From Dyadobacter sp. 3J3 (GTDB lineage: Bacteria > Bacteroidota > Bacteroidia > Cytophagales > Spirosomataceae), in the NCBI RefSeq assembly GCF_009801115.1, contig NZ_VTOL01000006.1, positions 395,017 through 459,016 on the forward strand: a stretch of 64,000 nt of DNA. The letters are read 5' to 3'. Under the pieces are notes generated by a model, which was not told the DNA's origin, ran no database searches, and worked only from the letters and a program-made list of their open reading frames with translations. Below, one piece after another: positions 1 to 7,913 of the stretch. A program made the position numbers and the translations under genes. Position 1 is the first letter of the stretch. Every line of letters begins with the position of its first letter.

Positions 1-670
1 AATGTAAAGCGCCATCTATACCAGCCGAAATTCCTGCCGTAGTAATTATCCTGCCGTTGTCAACATAGCGCACGTTGTTAAGTACATTGGCTGTTGGCAC
101 CTGCTTTTGAAGATTAGCTATACTTTTATGAAAAGTAGTTACGGTAAGCCGGTCAAGTAGTCCTGCTTTTCCAAGTATAAATGCACCCGTACATACGGAA
201 AAGTAAGTTTTAGTGGATTTATCTCTTGATTTTATCCATGATATGACCTCAGGGTCATCTGCTGCAACCTCGTCTGAGCCACCAAATACTGCAAAAATAT
301 CGGTTTGCGGGGCATCTTCAATACTGTAATCCGGAGTGATCTTTAAAATACCTTGTGACAAAAGAGGGGTTTTAGTCTTTGCAACAGTGATTACTTTAAA
401 GCCAGCATAAGAAAAAACTTCCATTGGGCCTGCAAAGTCAAGAACTTCAACACCTTCATATAAATAAAAGCATATTGAAATCTTTTCATCCTTTGGCGTC
501 TGTGTTTTTTTTTCAATGAGCGTCATTCCGCACTGTGTACAAATGCCTGGCTGTTCAAAAACTATGGCATCGCAAAGATGGTCACAAGGAGGGCAGACGT
601 ATTGGGCGCCATTCGCTTTTGCAAAAGCAAAGCAGGGGAATACTAAAAGTAAAAGTAGTATCTGTTTCAT
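1..670 (-). CDS. Secreted DJ-1/PfpI-family protein with N-terminal Cys-rich metal-binding-like motif (3' end beyond window)
   Basis: The reading frame starts at the ATG at 670 and runs off the left edge, so only about 223 residues are visible. It opens with a signal peptide (MKQILLLLLVFPCFAFA). Next is a CPPC...CTQCGMTLIE stretch that resembles the short heavy-metal-binding domain found in metal-efflux proteins. Then comes a DJ-1/PfpI domain with a Cys-elbow motif, FSVCTGAFILGKAGLL. The protein therefore looks exported or surface-anchored, unlike its cytoplasmic upstream neighbour (758-1675), which shares the DJ-1 fold. The two genes lie 87 bases apart on one strand and probably form an operon. 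Substrate unknown; metal binding is inferred from the cysteines only. Confidence 0.8.
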   Translation of the reverse strand, partial: MKQILLLLLVFPCFAFAKANGAQYVCPPCDHLCDAIVFEQPGICTQCGMTLIEKKTQTPKDEKISICFYLYEGVEVLDFAGPMEVFSYAGFKVITVAKTKTPLLSQGILKITPDYSIEDAPQTDIFAVFGGSDEVAADDPEVISWIKSRDKSTKTYFSVCTGAFILGKAGLLDRLTVTTFHKSIANLQKQVPTANVLNNVRYVDNGRIITTAGISAGIDGALH

Positions 671-757
671 ATATATAATTTATCGGCAAAACTAGGGGAA
701 CAGGACAGAATAATCAGGACAATCGTAGTTCTAATCCGGCCATTCTGGGATTTACTA

Positions 758-1675
758 TCAATCTTGAATCATTTTGACTAATTTCCGCAGAGAGGCTGCA
801 CTTTTATAACCACATTCTTTGGCTACCCATGCTGCTTTATAATTTTCTTTAAGCAAATGCTTCGCTTTTTCTTGTCGTAGGAGCTGAATATATTGGCCAA
901 TGGTGATTCCAGTGGCAGATTTGAATAATCTGGTTAGGTTCCGTGGACTTATAAACACTATTTCACCCAACTCGTCTATTGTCAATTTATGATGTAAGTT
1001 TTTGGTAATATAATCCTGTATTTGATGTACATGTTGGTTGATGTGCTGCCTGTTTTGGAGGTAGACGCTATTTTGTGCTTCCATTCCATCTATGCGAATA
1101 TAAACCACCATGTCTTTGGCGACCAAACATGCAAAAGCGATCCCATGCTGCTCTTCAACCAGATAAAGAGCAAGATCTATACCTGTTGCAATGCCAGCGC
1201 TGGTAAAGATCCGGCCACTTTGTACAAACAATTTATTTTCTGATACTTTTAAACGAGGATAATTTCGTTGTAAAGCCATTGTCCATGCCCAATGTGTAGT
1301 ACAGTTTTGACCGTCCAGAAGTCCGGCAGCAGCAAGTGCAAATGCGGCAGTACAGATTGAACAAACCGTAGCACCACTAGCAGCGGCAGAGCGCAGCCAT
1401 GGTATCCAGAGATGGTCATCTGCTCTGTTCCATTTTTCAATTTCCATTCCGGCCACAATAACGATGTCATCCTTGTTAACCGTTATCGAACCTATTGGAT
1501 CAACATCCTTAAATCCCAAACCCGCTGAGCTTCGCGGATTGGGATATGGCGATACATAATGAATATCATACCTTTTTCCACAGCACCCTGATTCATAAAA
1601 AACGGTCACTGCACCTGCCAAATCTAAGAGATGAACACTGTCGAATACAAAAAATATAACGCGATTGGATATCAT
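758..1675 (-). CDS. GlxA-type AraC-family transcriptional regulator with DJ-1/PfpI sensor domain
   Basis: A 305-residue regulator in two parts. Residues about 5-190 form a class I glutamine amidotransferase-like DJ-1/PfpI domain with the nucleophile-elbow motif CSICTAAFALAAAGLLDG (Cys108 by my count). Residues about 210-305 form an AraC/XylS double helix-turn-helix (ISPRNLTRLFKSATGITIGQYIQ, AKECGYKSAASLRKLVK). Family members of this length are ligand-responsive regulators with no proven enzymatic activity. It lies just upstream of, and on the same strand as, the DJ-1 gene at 1-670, which suggests linked function. The inducer cannot be deduced. Confidence 0.88.
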   Translation of the reverse strand: MISNRVIFFVFDSVHLLDLAGAVTVFYESGCCGKRYDIHYVSPYPNPRSSAGLGFKDVDPIGSITVNKDDIVIVAGMEIEKWNRADDHLWIPWLRSAAASGATVCSICTAAFALAAAGLLDGQNCTTHWAWTMALQRNYPRLKVSENKLFVQSGRIFTSAGIATGIDLALYLVEEQHGIAFACLVAKDMVVYIRIDGMEAQNSVYLQNRQHINQHVHQIQDYITKNLHHKLTIDELGEIVFISPRNLTRLFKSATGITIGQYIQLLRQEKAKHLLKENYKAAWVAKECGYKSAASLRKLVKMIQD

Positions 1676-1820
1676 TCTTCAAATTTAAAAGATTGCCATT
1701 TAAGATACCATAAAGGTAACTGTTACAAAAACGGCAAAGACAACAACAACTATTTTCGATCTCATGATCATGGCTTGAAAGTAATTTACCAGAAAAAGCA
1801 AAACGCTGGTTATAATTTAC

Positions 1821-1970
1821 CTATCGAAAGCCACATGCGATTTCTCCGGAAAACCTGTTGTCGATGACATCACATTTTTCAGCGATACGCATCGTAGGCC
1901 TGTCTTTGAGATTGTAAGCAGGCCATGCAGGCACGTGTTTCGCAGCCTTCATTTGGGTTAACGGTTTAGT
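1821..1970 (-). pseudogene. Remnant of a type B carboxylesterase C-terminus
   Basis: On the minus strand the frame ending at the TAG at 1821-1823 reads ...KPLTQMKAAKHVPAWPAY followed by NLKDRPTMRIAEKCDVIDN. The run WPAY-x5-RPTMRI...CDVIDN is the typical last 40 residues of para-nitrobenzyl esterase/carboxylesterase type B proteins. No start codon, catalytic Ser motif or other part of such an esterase (normally about 500 residues) is present upstream, so this is a decayed tail. The frame upstream of about 1970 no longer matches. Recognition rests on motif memory, not alignment. Confidence 0.45.
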
Positions 1971-2455
1971 GATATACCACAAGTAAACTTTTGAATCTCA
2001 ATGGCCCTTGAGATAGTTCAGGTCGTAATCTGATATGTTCTACTGTTACCTGCTTTGATAAACGGAAACAAAATTGCACTTTACGAATAAGCGAAGGGAA
2101 TTTTTGGAAGACGAGATCATTGACCGCAGGGGCATATTTGTTTGGAAATTTTGGATGATTTCCAAACAGGCCGTTAAAGTCGTACATGGAGGGAATGAAG
2201 CGTAAATCTATTTGCGCAGCCTGTCCTTATTGGATTCCTCATTTTTACTAAAACTTCTGCCTGTTTCTTTGTTACTTCTGTTTATTGTTCGCAATTTTAA
2301 CCGTATCGATCATTTTGCACGTATCGAAGGTTCATTATTCGTCTTTGTTTGATAAAGCGGAATTAGTAAGTAAACAATTTAATTCAATAGGTTATAACAA
2401 TAATAAACTCTGGCATTCGACCTGAGAATACAGGTGAAACGGAGAGAAACAAACA
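1971..2455. other. Intergenic region, probably decayed coding DNA
   Basis: This stretch separates the esterase remnant from the GNAT-nitrilase gene. A minus-strand open frame (1966-2187) encodes an unrecognised 73-residue peptide with no helpful motif. It may be part of the same decayed locus. The last 100 bases must hold the promoter of the gene at 2456, but I see no convincing TTTG/TAnnTTTG pair. Confidence 0.3.
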
Positions 2456-4003
2456 ATGGAAGCTAACAAAGACACAAAGTCAATTGAGAATATTGAGCTG
2501 GTTTTTCTGAAACCGGGAGATTACGAAGAGATTAAAGAAATGATGATTGAGACCTATTCCAGTATGCCGGATGCTTATTGGAAAGAACATCACATCAAAA
2601 CGCTGACCACTATTTTTCATGAGGGGCAGGTGGGCATAAGGGTTGATAATGAGCTGGCCGGTTGTGCATTATCAATAATTGTCGACTACGAAAAAGTTGA
2701 TACGAAACATACGTACAGACAAATAACCGGAAATTACAGTTTTAATACCCACACCAAAAAAGGAGATGTTTTATACGGGATTGATGTTTTTATCCGGCCC
2801 AAATACCGTGGCCTGAGGCTGGGAAGGCGTTTATATGATTACAGAAAAGAACTTTGTGAGAAATTAAATCTAAAGGGCATCATTTTTGGTGGCAGGATCC
2901 CTAATTACCATCAATATTCCGACACCATCTCTCCAAAGGAATACATTGAAAAAGTGAGAAATAAGGACATACATGATCCTGTTCTTAATTTTCAATTGTC
3001 GAACGATTTTCACCCAGCCAGAATATTGCAAGGGTATCTGGAAGGCGATAAAGACTCAAATGAATATGCAGTACTGCTGGAATGGGATAATGTTTATTAT
3101 GAGAAAAGCTCAGACCAGGCAGCCTTCACAAAGTCAATCGTCAGATTGGGTTTGATACAATGGCAAATGAGGCTGTACAGTGATTTTGATGAACTGATGC
3201 AGCAGGTAGAATACTTTGTGGATGCGGTATCAGGTTACAGATGTGATTTTGCGCTGTTCCCCGAGTTCTTCAATGCTCCATTAATGTCTGATTATAACCA
3301 TCTTGCAGAAGCGGATGCAATTAGGAAGCTGGCAGAATATACGGAGAAAATTGTAGCCCGCTTTTCTGAGCTGGCCATTTCCTATAACATAAACATCATT
3401 ACCGGAAGTATGCCCGAGGTTGTCGATAACAGTCTGTACAATGTCGGTTATTTGTGCAAAAGGGACGGTGGGATTGAACGATTTGAGAAGTTACATGTCA
3501 CGCCCGATGAAGCAAAGGTATGGGGTATGCAGGGCGGCAACACCTTAAAAACGTTCAATACCGACTGCGGAAAAATTGGTATCCTCATTTGTTATGATGT
3601 TGAATTCCCTGAATTAGGCCGGATTCTGGCCGATGAAGGAATGAATATTTTATTTGTGCCTTTTCTGACCGACACGCAAAATGGCTATTCGAGGGTAAGA
3701 AACTGTGCGCAGGCAAGAGCTATTGAAAATGAATGTTACGTTGCCATCGCGGGCAGTGTCGGTAACTTGCCGAAAGTTCATAATATGGATATTCAATATG
3801 CGCAGTCCATGGTTTTTACCCCCTGCGATTTTTCGTTTCCCACCAACGGAATAAAAGCCGAAGCAACCCCAAACACAGAAATGATTTTAATTGCAGACGT
3901 CGACATTGATATGCTGCGGGAATTAAATCAATTTGGGAGTGTTCGAAATTTGAAGGACCGTAGAACTGATATTTATTCAATCATGCGTAATTTAGAGAAA
4001 TGA
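2456..4003 (+). CDS. GNAT acetyltransferase-carbon-nitrogen hydrolase fusion protein
   Basis: A 515-residue fusion. Residues about 10-215 form a GNAT N-acyltransferase domain, with the acyl-CoA-binding signature around YRGLRLGRRLYDYRKELC. Residues about 225-510 form a nitrilase-superfamily amidohydrolase. Its triad is visible in order: Glu270 (LFPEFF), Lys345 (FEKLHVTPDE) and Cys379 (LICYDVEFPE), with family-typical spacing. Such fusions recur as single proteins in bacteria; the exact substrate is not established. The protein lacks a signal peptide and should be cytoplasmic. A hairpin with a T-run follows the stop. It converges on the NamZ-type gene and seems monocistronic. Confidence 0.88.
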   Translation: MEANKDTKSIENIELVFLKPGDYEEIKEMMIETYSSMPDAYWKEHHIKTLTTIFHEGQVGIRVDNELAGCALSIIVDYEKVDTKHTYRQITGNYSFNTHTKKGDVLYGIDVFIRPKYRGLRLGRRLYDYRKELCEKLNLKGIIFGGRIPNYHQYSDTISPKEYIEKVRNKDIHDPVLNFQLSNDFHPARILQGYLEGDKDSNEYAVLLEWDNVYYEKSSDQAAFTKSIVRLGLIQWQMRLYSDFDELMQQVEYFVDAVSGYRCDFALFPEFFNAPLMSDYNHLAEADAIRKLAEYTEKIVARFSELAISYNINIITGSMPEVVDNSLYNVGYLCKRDGGIERFEKLHVTPDEAKVWGMQGGNTLKTFNTDCGKIGILICYDVEFPELGRILADEGMNILFVPFLTDTQNGYSRVRNCAQARAIENECYVAIAGSVGNLPKVHNMDIQYAQSMVFTPCDFSFPTNGIKAEATPNTEMILIADVDIDMLRELNQFGSVRNLKDRRTDIYSIMRNLEK

Positions 4004-4013
4004 TATAAAAGCG

Positions 4014-4078
4014 AATATTTGCTGTGTAATTAATTTGTGATGATGTTATCATCCCCTGTTACTTATACAGCAAATATT
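4014..4078. terminator. Hairpin between convergent genes
   Basis: AATATTTGCTGT at 4014-4025 pairs perfectly with ACAGCAAATATT at 4067-4078 (12 bp), and TTTTTTT follows on the plus strand. The 41-base loop holds a smaller GATGA/TCATC hairpin. It would terminate the GNAT-nitrilase transcript. The right arm lies inside the last codons of the convergent gene at 4059. Confidence 0.5.
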
Positions 4079-5282
4079 TTTTTCGCATATTTTTATACTG
4101 GCTCAGGCTAGGTTCCCAGCTCGCACGAATGTCTTTTTCTGACACACCATTGATAATCTGCTGGCGGAACTCACCGGTACCAATCTGAACTTCGATGGAG
4201 TTCATCTGGTCGCTCAGCTTTTCGAAAAATTTTTCTTTGTGTGGATGTGCCTTGTACAATTCCATGATCCATTGCAGGTTGATCTGTTTGCTTTTTCGGA
4301 GCAGCGTTACATCATAATTTCGTAAATCCAGACCGTAACAAACCGTGTCCATAAAGATGGGTTTCTCAGCCATGCCCTTGATGCTGGTTGGCGTAAATGA
4401 AAAGGAATAAATGCCTTTATAATCAGGACTGCCTAAAATTGTGAAAGGTGAATTGGTGCCACGACCATGGTTAATATAGACTCCTTCAAACATACAGGTA
4501 GAAGGATACAGCATGATCGCTTGTTGTGAATTCAAATTAGGGGAGGGTTTTACGGGCAGGGTATACGGCATTTCATGATTGTAGTTGGCAACTTTCACAA
4601 TCCTTAATTTGCATTTTACCTTGTTGGTCAGCCATCCTTCACCATTGGCCATTTGCGCAAATTCAGCCACTGTCAAACCGTGGGACATCGGAATTGGAAA
4701 CATCCCGATACCAGATTTATACTTCATGTCCAGTACCGGCCCATCGATCAGATACGCATTTGGATTCGGGCGATCGAGGATCAATAATTCCTTGCCGCTT
4801 TCAAAGCACGCTTCCATTAACCGGGAAAGCGCATTGATATTTGTATAAAAACGAACACCGACATCCTGTAAGTCATAGATCAGCACATCCACATCAGCCA
4901 GGTCTTCTTTGGTGGGTTTGTTTTTCTTTCCGTACAAGGATATTAACGGAATTCCGGTTGCATGATCAATTTCATCATCCAAATGGTCTCCAGCACTTTT
5001 GTTACCCCGGAATCCATGTTCCGGGCCAAAAGCCTTGACGATTTTAACGCCCATTTTTTGTAAAGAATCTACAAGATGCGTTTTTCCAATGACCGAGGTA
5101 GGGTTGGCCATAATGGCGACACGTTTACCTTTCAGATACGGCACATATAATTCCGTTTGGTCTGCACCGGTTTTGATGGGTGCTGCTACTAAAATACGGT
5201 CAGTGACGACATGTTGTTTCAATGTCAAGCAAAATGCTGTGGCGATGCCTAGAAAAAGCAGGGTAAATTTCATGACAAACAT
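4059..5282 (-). CDS. namZ: Exo-beta-N-acetylmuramidase of the NamZ (DUF1343) family
   Basis: A 407-residue exported protein: MKFTLLFLGIATAFCL is a signal peptide (Met4 is the alternative start). The body carries DUF1343 hallmarks: GPEHGFRGNKSAGD, VDVLIYDLQDVGVRFYTN, LDRPNPN and MSHGLTVAEFAQM. The family is known from Bacillus NamZ and Tannerella homologues to remove non-reducing terminal N-acetylmuramic acid from peptidoglycan fragments. A role in cell-wall recycling or muropeptide scavenging in the periplasm is therefore likely. Length matches the family. No other recycling gene is adjacent, so the context adds little. Confidence 0.88.
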   Translation of the reverse strand: MFVMKFTLLFLGIATAFCLTLKQHVVTDRILVAAPIKTGADQTELYVPYLKGKRVAIMANPTSVIGKTHLVDSLQKMGVKIVKAFGPEHGFRGNKSAGDHLDDEIDHATGIPLISLYGKKNKPTKEDLADVDVLIYDLQDVGVRFYTNINALSRLMEACFESGKELLILDRPNPNAYLIDGPVLDMKYKSGIGMFPIPMSHGLTVAEFAQMANGEGWLTNKVKCKLRIVKVANYNHEMPYTLPVKPSPNLNSQQAIMLYPSTCMFEGVYINHGRGTNSPFTILGSPDYKGIYSFSFTPTSIKGMAEKPIFMDTVCYGLDLRNYDVTLLRKSKQINLQWIMELYKAHPHKEKFFEKLSDQMNSIEVQIGTGEFRQQIINGVSEKDIRASWEPSLSQYKNMRKKYLLYK

Positions 5283-5684
5283 TTAATTCAATGGAATGCA
5301 AATATATACAGGTCAAATCCGGTATTGTAAACTTTATGTTTTTAAATGTAACGGAATCTATAAATCTTACGTTACCACGAAAGCCATAACGGTCAAACCA
5401 GTCTGCGGATTTTTTGGCAGTTGCCTGGAAAGACGCCATAAAACCAAAGAGGAGCAGACTGCGCAAATTACCGGTTTGGACAGCAAGGGATGACCCGTAC
5501 AACAAAATAAAATTGAACCTCACAACAAAATCATTTGAAGCGATAATGCAGAACTTTGTAACATCAATGAAATGAAACCACTTATGTGGATAAAATACAT
5601 CATTTCATGATGCAATCTCTTAAACAGTTCCGTGATTTTGCGGAAAAGAGATAAATCAAATTTCCAATTTAACAATTTATAAAA
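5283..5684. other. Divergent intergenic region
   Basis: About 400 bases lie between the divergently transcribed muramidase and SDR genes and must carry both promoters. It contains an imperfect inverted pair around CATTTCATTG/AATGAAATG near 5560-5610. Open frames on either strand here do not resemble known proteins. Confidence 0.35.
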
Positions 5685-6671
5685 ATGAAGAATATCGTAT
5701 TGGTAACAGGTGGAACCGGATTTGTAGGCGTACATACCATTTTTCAATTAATGCAGCAGGGATACCAGGTGCGCACCACCCTTCGCTCTTTGTCTAAAAA
5801 AGAAAATATCATCCATGCCCTTAGTAGCGCAGGAATTACTGATTTCAGCAGCTTATCTTTTTTCGAAGCTGAGTTGACATCAGATGAAGGCTGGACTGAG
5901 GCAGTGGAGAATTGTGAATATGTGCTGCATATTGCATCGCCATTTCCTGCTGAGCAACCAAAAGATGAAGACGAGCTCATCATACCGGCGAGAGACGGGG
6001 CGTTACGTGTCTTGCGTGCTTCACGGAATGCAGGTGTAAAAAGAGTGGTGCTAACTTCATCGTTTGCAGCAATCGGATACAGCAAAGATCCGAAAGACCA
6101 CACATTCACTGAACTGGACTGGACGGATGAAAACGCACCAATTGTGCCCTATATCAAATCCAAGACAATAGCAGAAAAAGCGGCCTGGAATTTTATAGAT
6201 ACAGAAGGCGGGGATATGGAGCTGACGGTTATCAATCCGGTCGGGATTTTCGGGCCGGTTATGGGAGATATTTCGTCGGCATCTCTGGATAGTGTCGTGA
6301 CAGGAATCCTGACCGGTACAATCAAAGAAAGTCCGGCTTTTACATTTGGGGTTGTGGATGTGCGGGATGTTGCCGATATTCATATCAAAGCCATGCTGCA
6401 TCCGGAGGCAAAAGGGCAACGTTTTCTTGCAACATCCGACGGCGCGGTGAGCTTTTATGATGTTGCACAGCTGATAAAAAATGCACGGCCCGAGCTGGCA
6501 GCAAACATAGCGGATATGGAGCCGACGGATGAAATGTTTTATGTAACCATGTCTAATAAAAAAGCGGTGGAAACACTGGACTGGAATCCGATAAGCACGG
6601 AGGACGCAATTTTGGCAAGTGTTGATAGTCTGGCGAAAAGTGTAAATTTGCAGAACAAAATTCAACCGTAA
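5685..6671 (+). CDS. NAD(P)-dependent extended SDR reductase (dihydroflavonol-4-reductase/aldehyde reductase-like)
   Basis: A 328-residue Rossmann-fold protein of the extended short-chain dehydrogenase group. The nucleotide-binding motif TGGTGFVG is at residues 8-15. The catalytic Tyr-Lys pair lies in PYIKSKTIAEKAAW (YxxxK), preceded by a TSSFAAIGYS strand. Relatives reduce small aldehydes, ketones or dihydroflavonols with NADPH in the cytoplasm. The next gene, an AraC regulator on the same strand, begins four bases after the stop. The pair is almost certainly co-transcribed, which suggests a regulator-plus-reductase detoxification unit. Substrate unknown. Confidence 0.87.
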   Translation: MKNIVLVTGGTGFVGVHTIFQLMQQGYQVRTTLRSLSKKENIIHALSSAGITDFSSLSFFEAELTSDEGWTEAVENCEYVLHIASPFPAEQPKDEDELIIPARDGALRVLRASRNAGVKRVVLTSSFAAIGYSKDPKDHTFTELDWTDENAPIVPYIKSKTIAEKAAWNFIDTEGGDMELTVINPVGIFGPVMGDISSASLDSVVTGILTGTIKESPAFTFGVVDVRDVADIHIKAMLHPEAKGQRFLATSDGAVSFYDVAQLIKNARPELAANIADMEPTDEMFYVTMSNKKAVETLDWNPISTEDAILASVDSLAKSVNLQNKIQP

Positions 6672-6675
6672 GAAA

Positions 6676-7470
6676 TTGAAATTTAATAACATACAGTCCT
6701 GTCATCTTGGTCCGGAAATTTCCCCTGAGCAATTTATTCCGGAACATTTTTTTCTGTATTTACTGAAAGGTTCGATGAAGGCTTTTGATGGACAAAAGCA
6801 TTACGACATGGTTCCTGGCGATTATTGTATCGCCAGGAAAAACCATTTGATACGCTACACAAAGTACAAGGAAGAGGGTGAGTTCGAGAAGATTATCATC
6901 ACGCTGGACGAGCCTTTTTTAAAGCGTTTTTTGGAACGGCATCCGGTTGAGACCCGACCTGCCACCCAAAGGGACACGTTTCTTTTTATAGAAGAAAGCA
7001 GGTTGATAAAAAACTATATTCAGTCGCTGGAACCGTATTATACCGGAGATTTACAATTGGAAGAATCTTTTGCCGATATAAAAAGAGAGGAACTGCTGAT
7101 CATATTATTGAAGTCGGAACCTGAACTGGCGAACGTTTTTTTCTACTTTGGTATGCCTTCTAAAATAGAATTGGAAGCCTACATGAATCTCAATTTCCGT
7201 TTTAATATCAGTCTGGAAAGATTCGCTTTTCTCACTGGCCGAAGCTTATCCTCATTCAAACGCGATTTTCAGAAGACCTTTGGAACAAATCCCGGAAACT
7301 GGCTTAAAAAGAAAAGATTGGAAGACGCCTATTTTCGGATCACACAACAAAAACAGAAACCCGGCGACGTATATCTGGAAGTTGGTTTTGAGGATTTCTC
7401 ACATTTTTCCTTTGCATTCAAAAAGGAATTTGGGGAAGCTCCGTCGAAGATTATTCTGAGGAGTGCATAA
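6676..7470 (+). CDS. AraC-family transcriptional regulator
   Basis: A 264-residue regulator with an N-terminal cupin-like sensor (residues about 20-110; FLYLLKGSMKAFDGQ, GDYCIARKNHLIRY). The C-terminal AraC DNA-binding domain (about 160-262) shows FLTGRSLSSFKRDFQKTFGTNP and a second helix around VGFEDFSHFSFAFKKEFG. The long frame begins with a TTG codon at 6676, four bases after the SDR stop. The first ATG, at 6775, would cut into the sensor, so TTG is preferred. It probably regulates the SDR gene with which it forms an operon. Confidence 0.85.
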   Translation: MKFNNIQSCHLGPEISPEQFIPEHFFLYLLKGSMKAFDGQKHYDMVPGDYCIARKNHLIRYTKYKEEGEFEKIIITLDEPFLKRFLERHPVETRPATQRDTFLFIEESRLIKNYIQSLEPYYTGDLQLEESFADIKREELLIILLKSEPELANVFFYFGMPSKIELEAYMNLNFRFNISLERFAFLTGRSLSSFKRDFQKTFGTNPGNWLKKKRLEDAYFRITQQKQKPGDVYLEVGFEDFSHFSFAFKKEFGEAPSKIILRSA

Positions 7471-7482
7471 ATGCTATCTATG

Positions 7483-7522
7483 AAAAAGCGCTGTTAACGC
7501 AAACTTTCTTAGCGGTTTTTTT
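7483..7522 (+). terminator. Possible rho-independent terminator
   Basis: AAAAAGCGCT pairs with AGCGGTTTTT with one mismatch across an 18-base loop and is followed by further T residues. It sits 13 bases after the AraC stop codon. The loop is long, so this is tentative. Confidence 0.4.
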
Positions 7523-7913
7523 GCTTATATTTTTTGATTTGCGTGAGATATGATTTAATGTTTTGTTCGACGGCTACCATTTTAAAACATCATATTTTTC
7601 TTGATAACAATAATAAGAAACAATTTGGTGCCATTCAAGAAATTTGCTGCCGATTTTTGTCTCCACTGCCGATGTTTGTGTCCTCAAAAACATCTTGCTC
7701 GGGTTGTGACTATACAAATGAAGCCGGTAAGCCATGGGTTAAATTTTGAGCATCCAGGCAAATTAACCGCAACCATACAGGGTAAATCTCCCGCACTTCC
7801 GTCTATATTAATGCAGCATTTTTTAGCTTATTCAATACAATCCGTCAGGGTTGTACTAAATGACTAACTGCTTGCCAATCTACTATTTTTCAGCAACTTA
7901 CTTATTCAGTTTT
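7523..7913. other. Intergenic region upstream of the GH3 gene
   Basis: Roughly 390 bases with short open frames that match nothing I recognise. It must contain the GH3 promoter, but no clear Bacteroidota promoter motif stands out. Confidence 0.3.

Noticed and set aside
1680..1687. TAAATTTG on the minus strand before the DJ-1/AraC gene
   Set aside because: As a -7 box it would place the transcript start at or inside the start codon, and no TTTG lies at the right distance.
1966..2187. A 73-codon minus-strand frame next to the esterase remnant
   Set aside because: No motif and no start context. Upstream of the Met the frame soon hits a stop.
5200..5523. A 107-codon minus-strand frame overlapping the NamZ start region
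   Set aside because: It overlaps the signal peptide of a well-supported gene in another frame and matches nothing.
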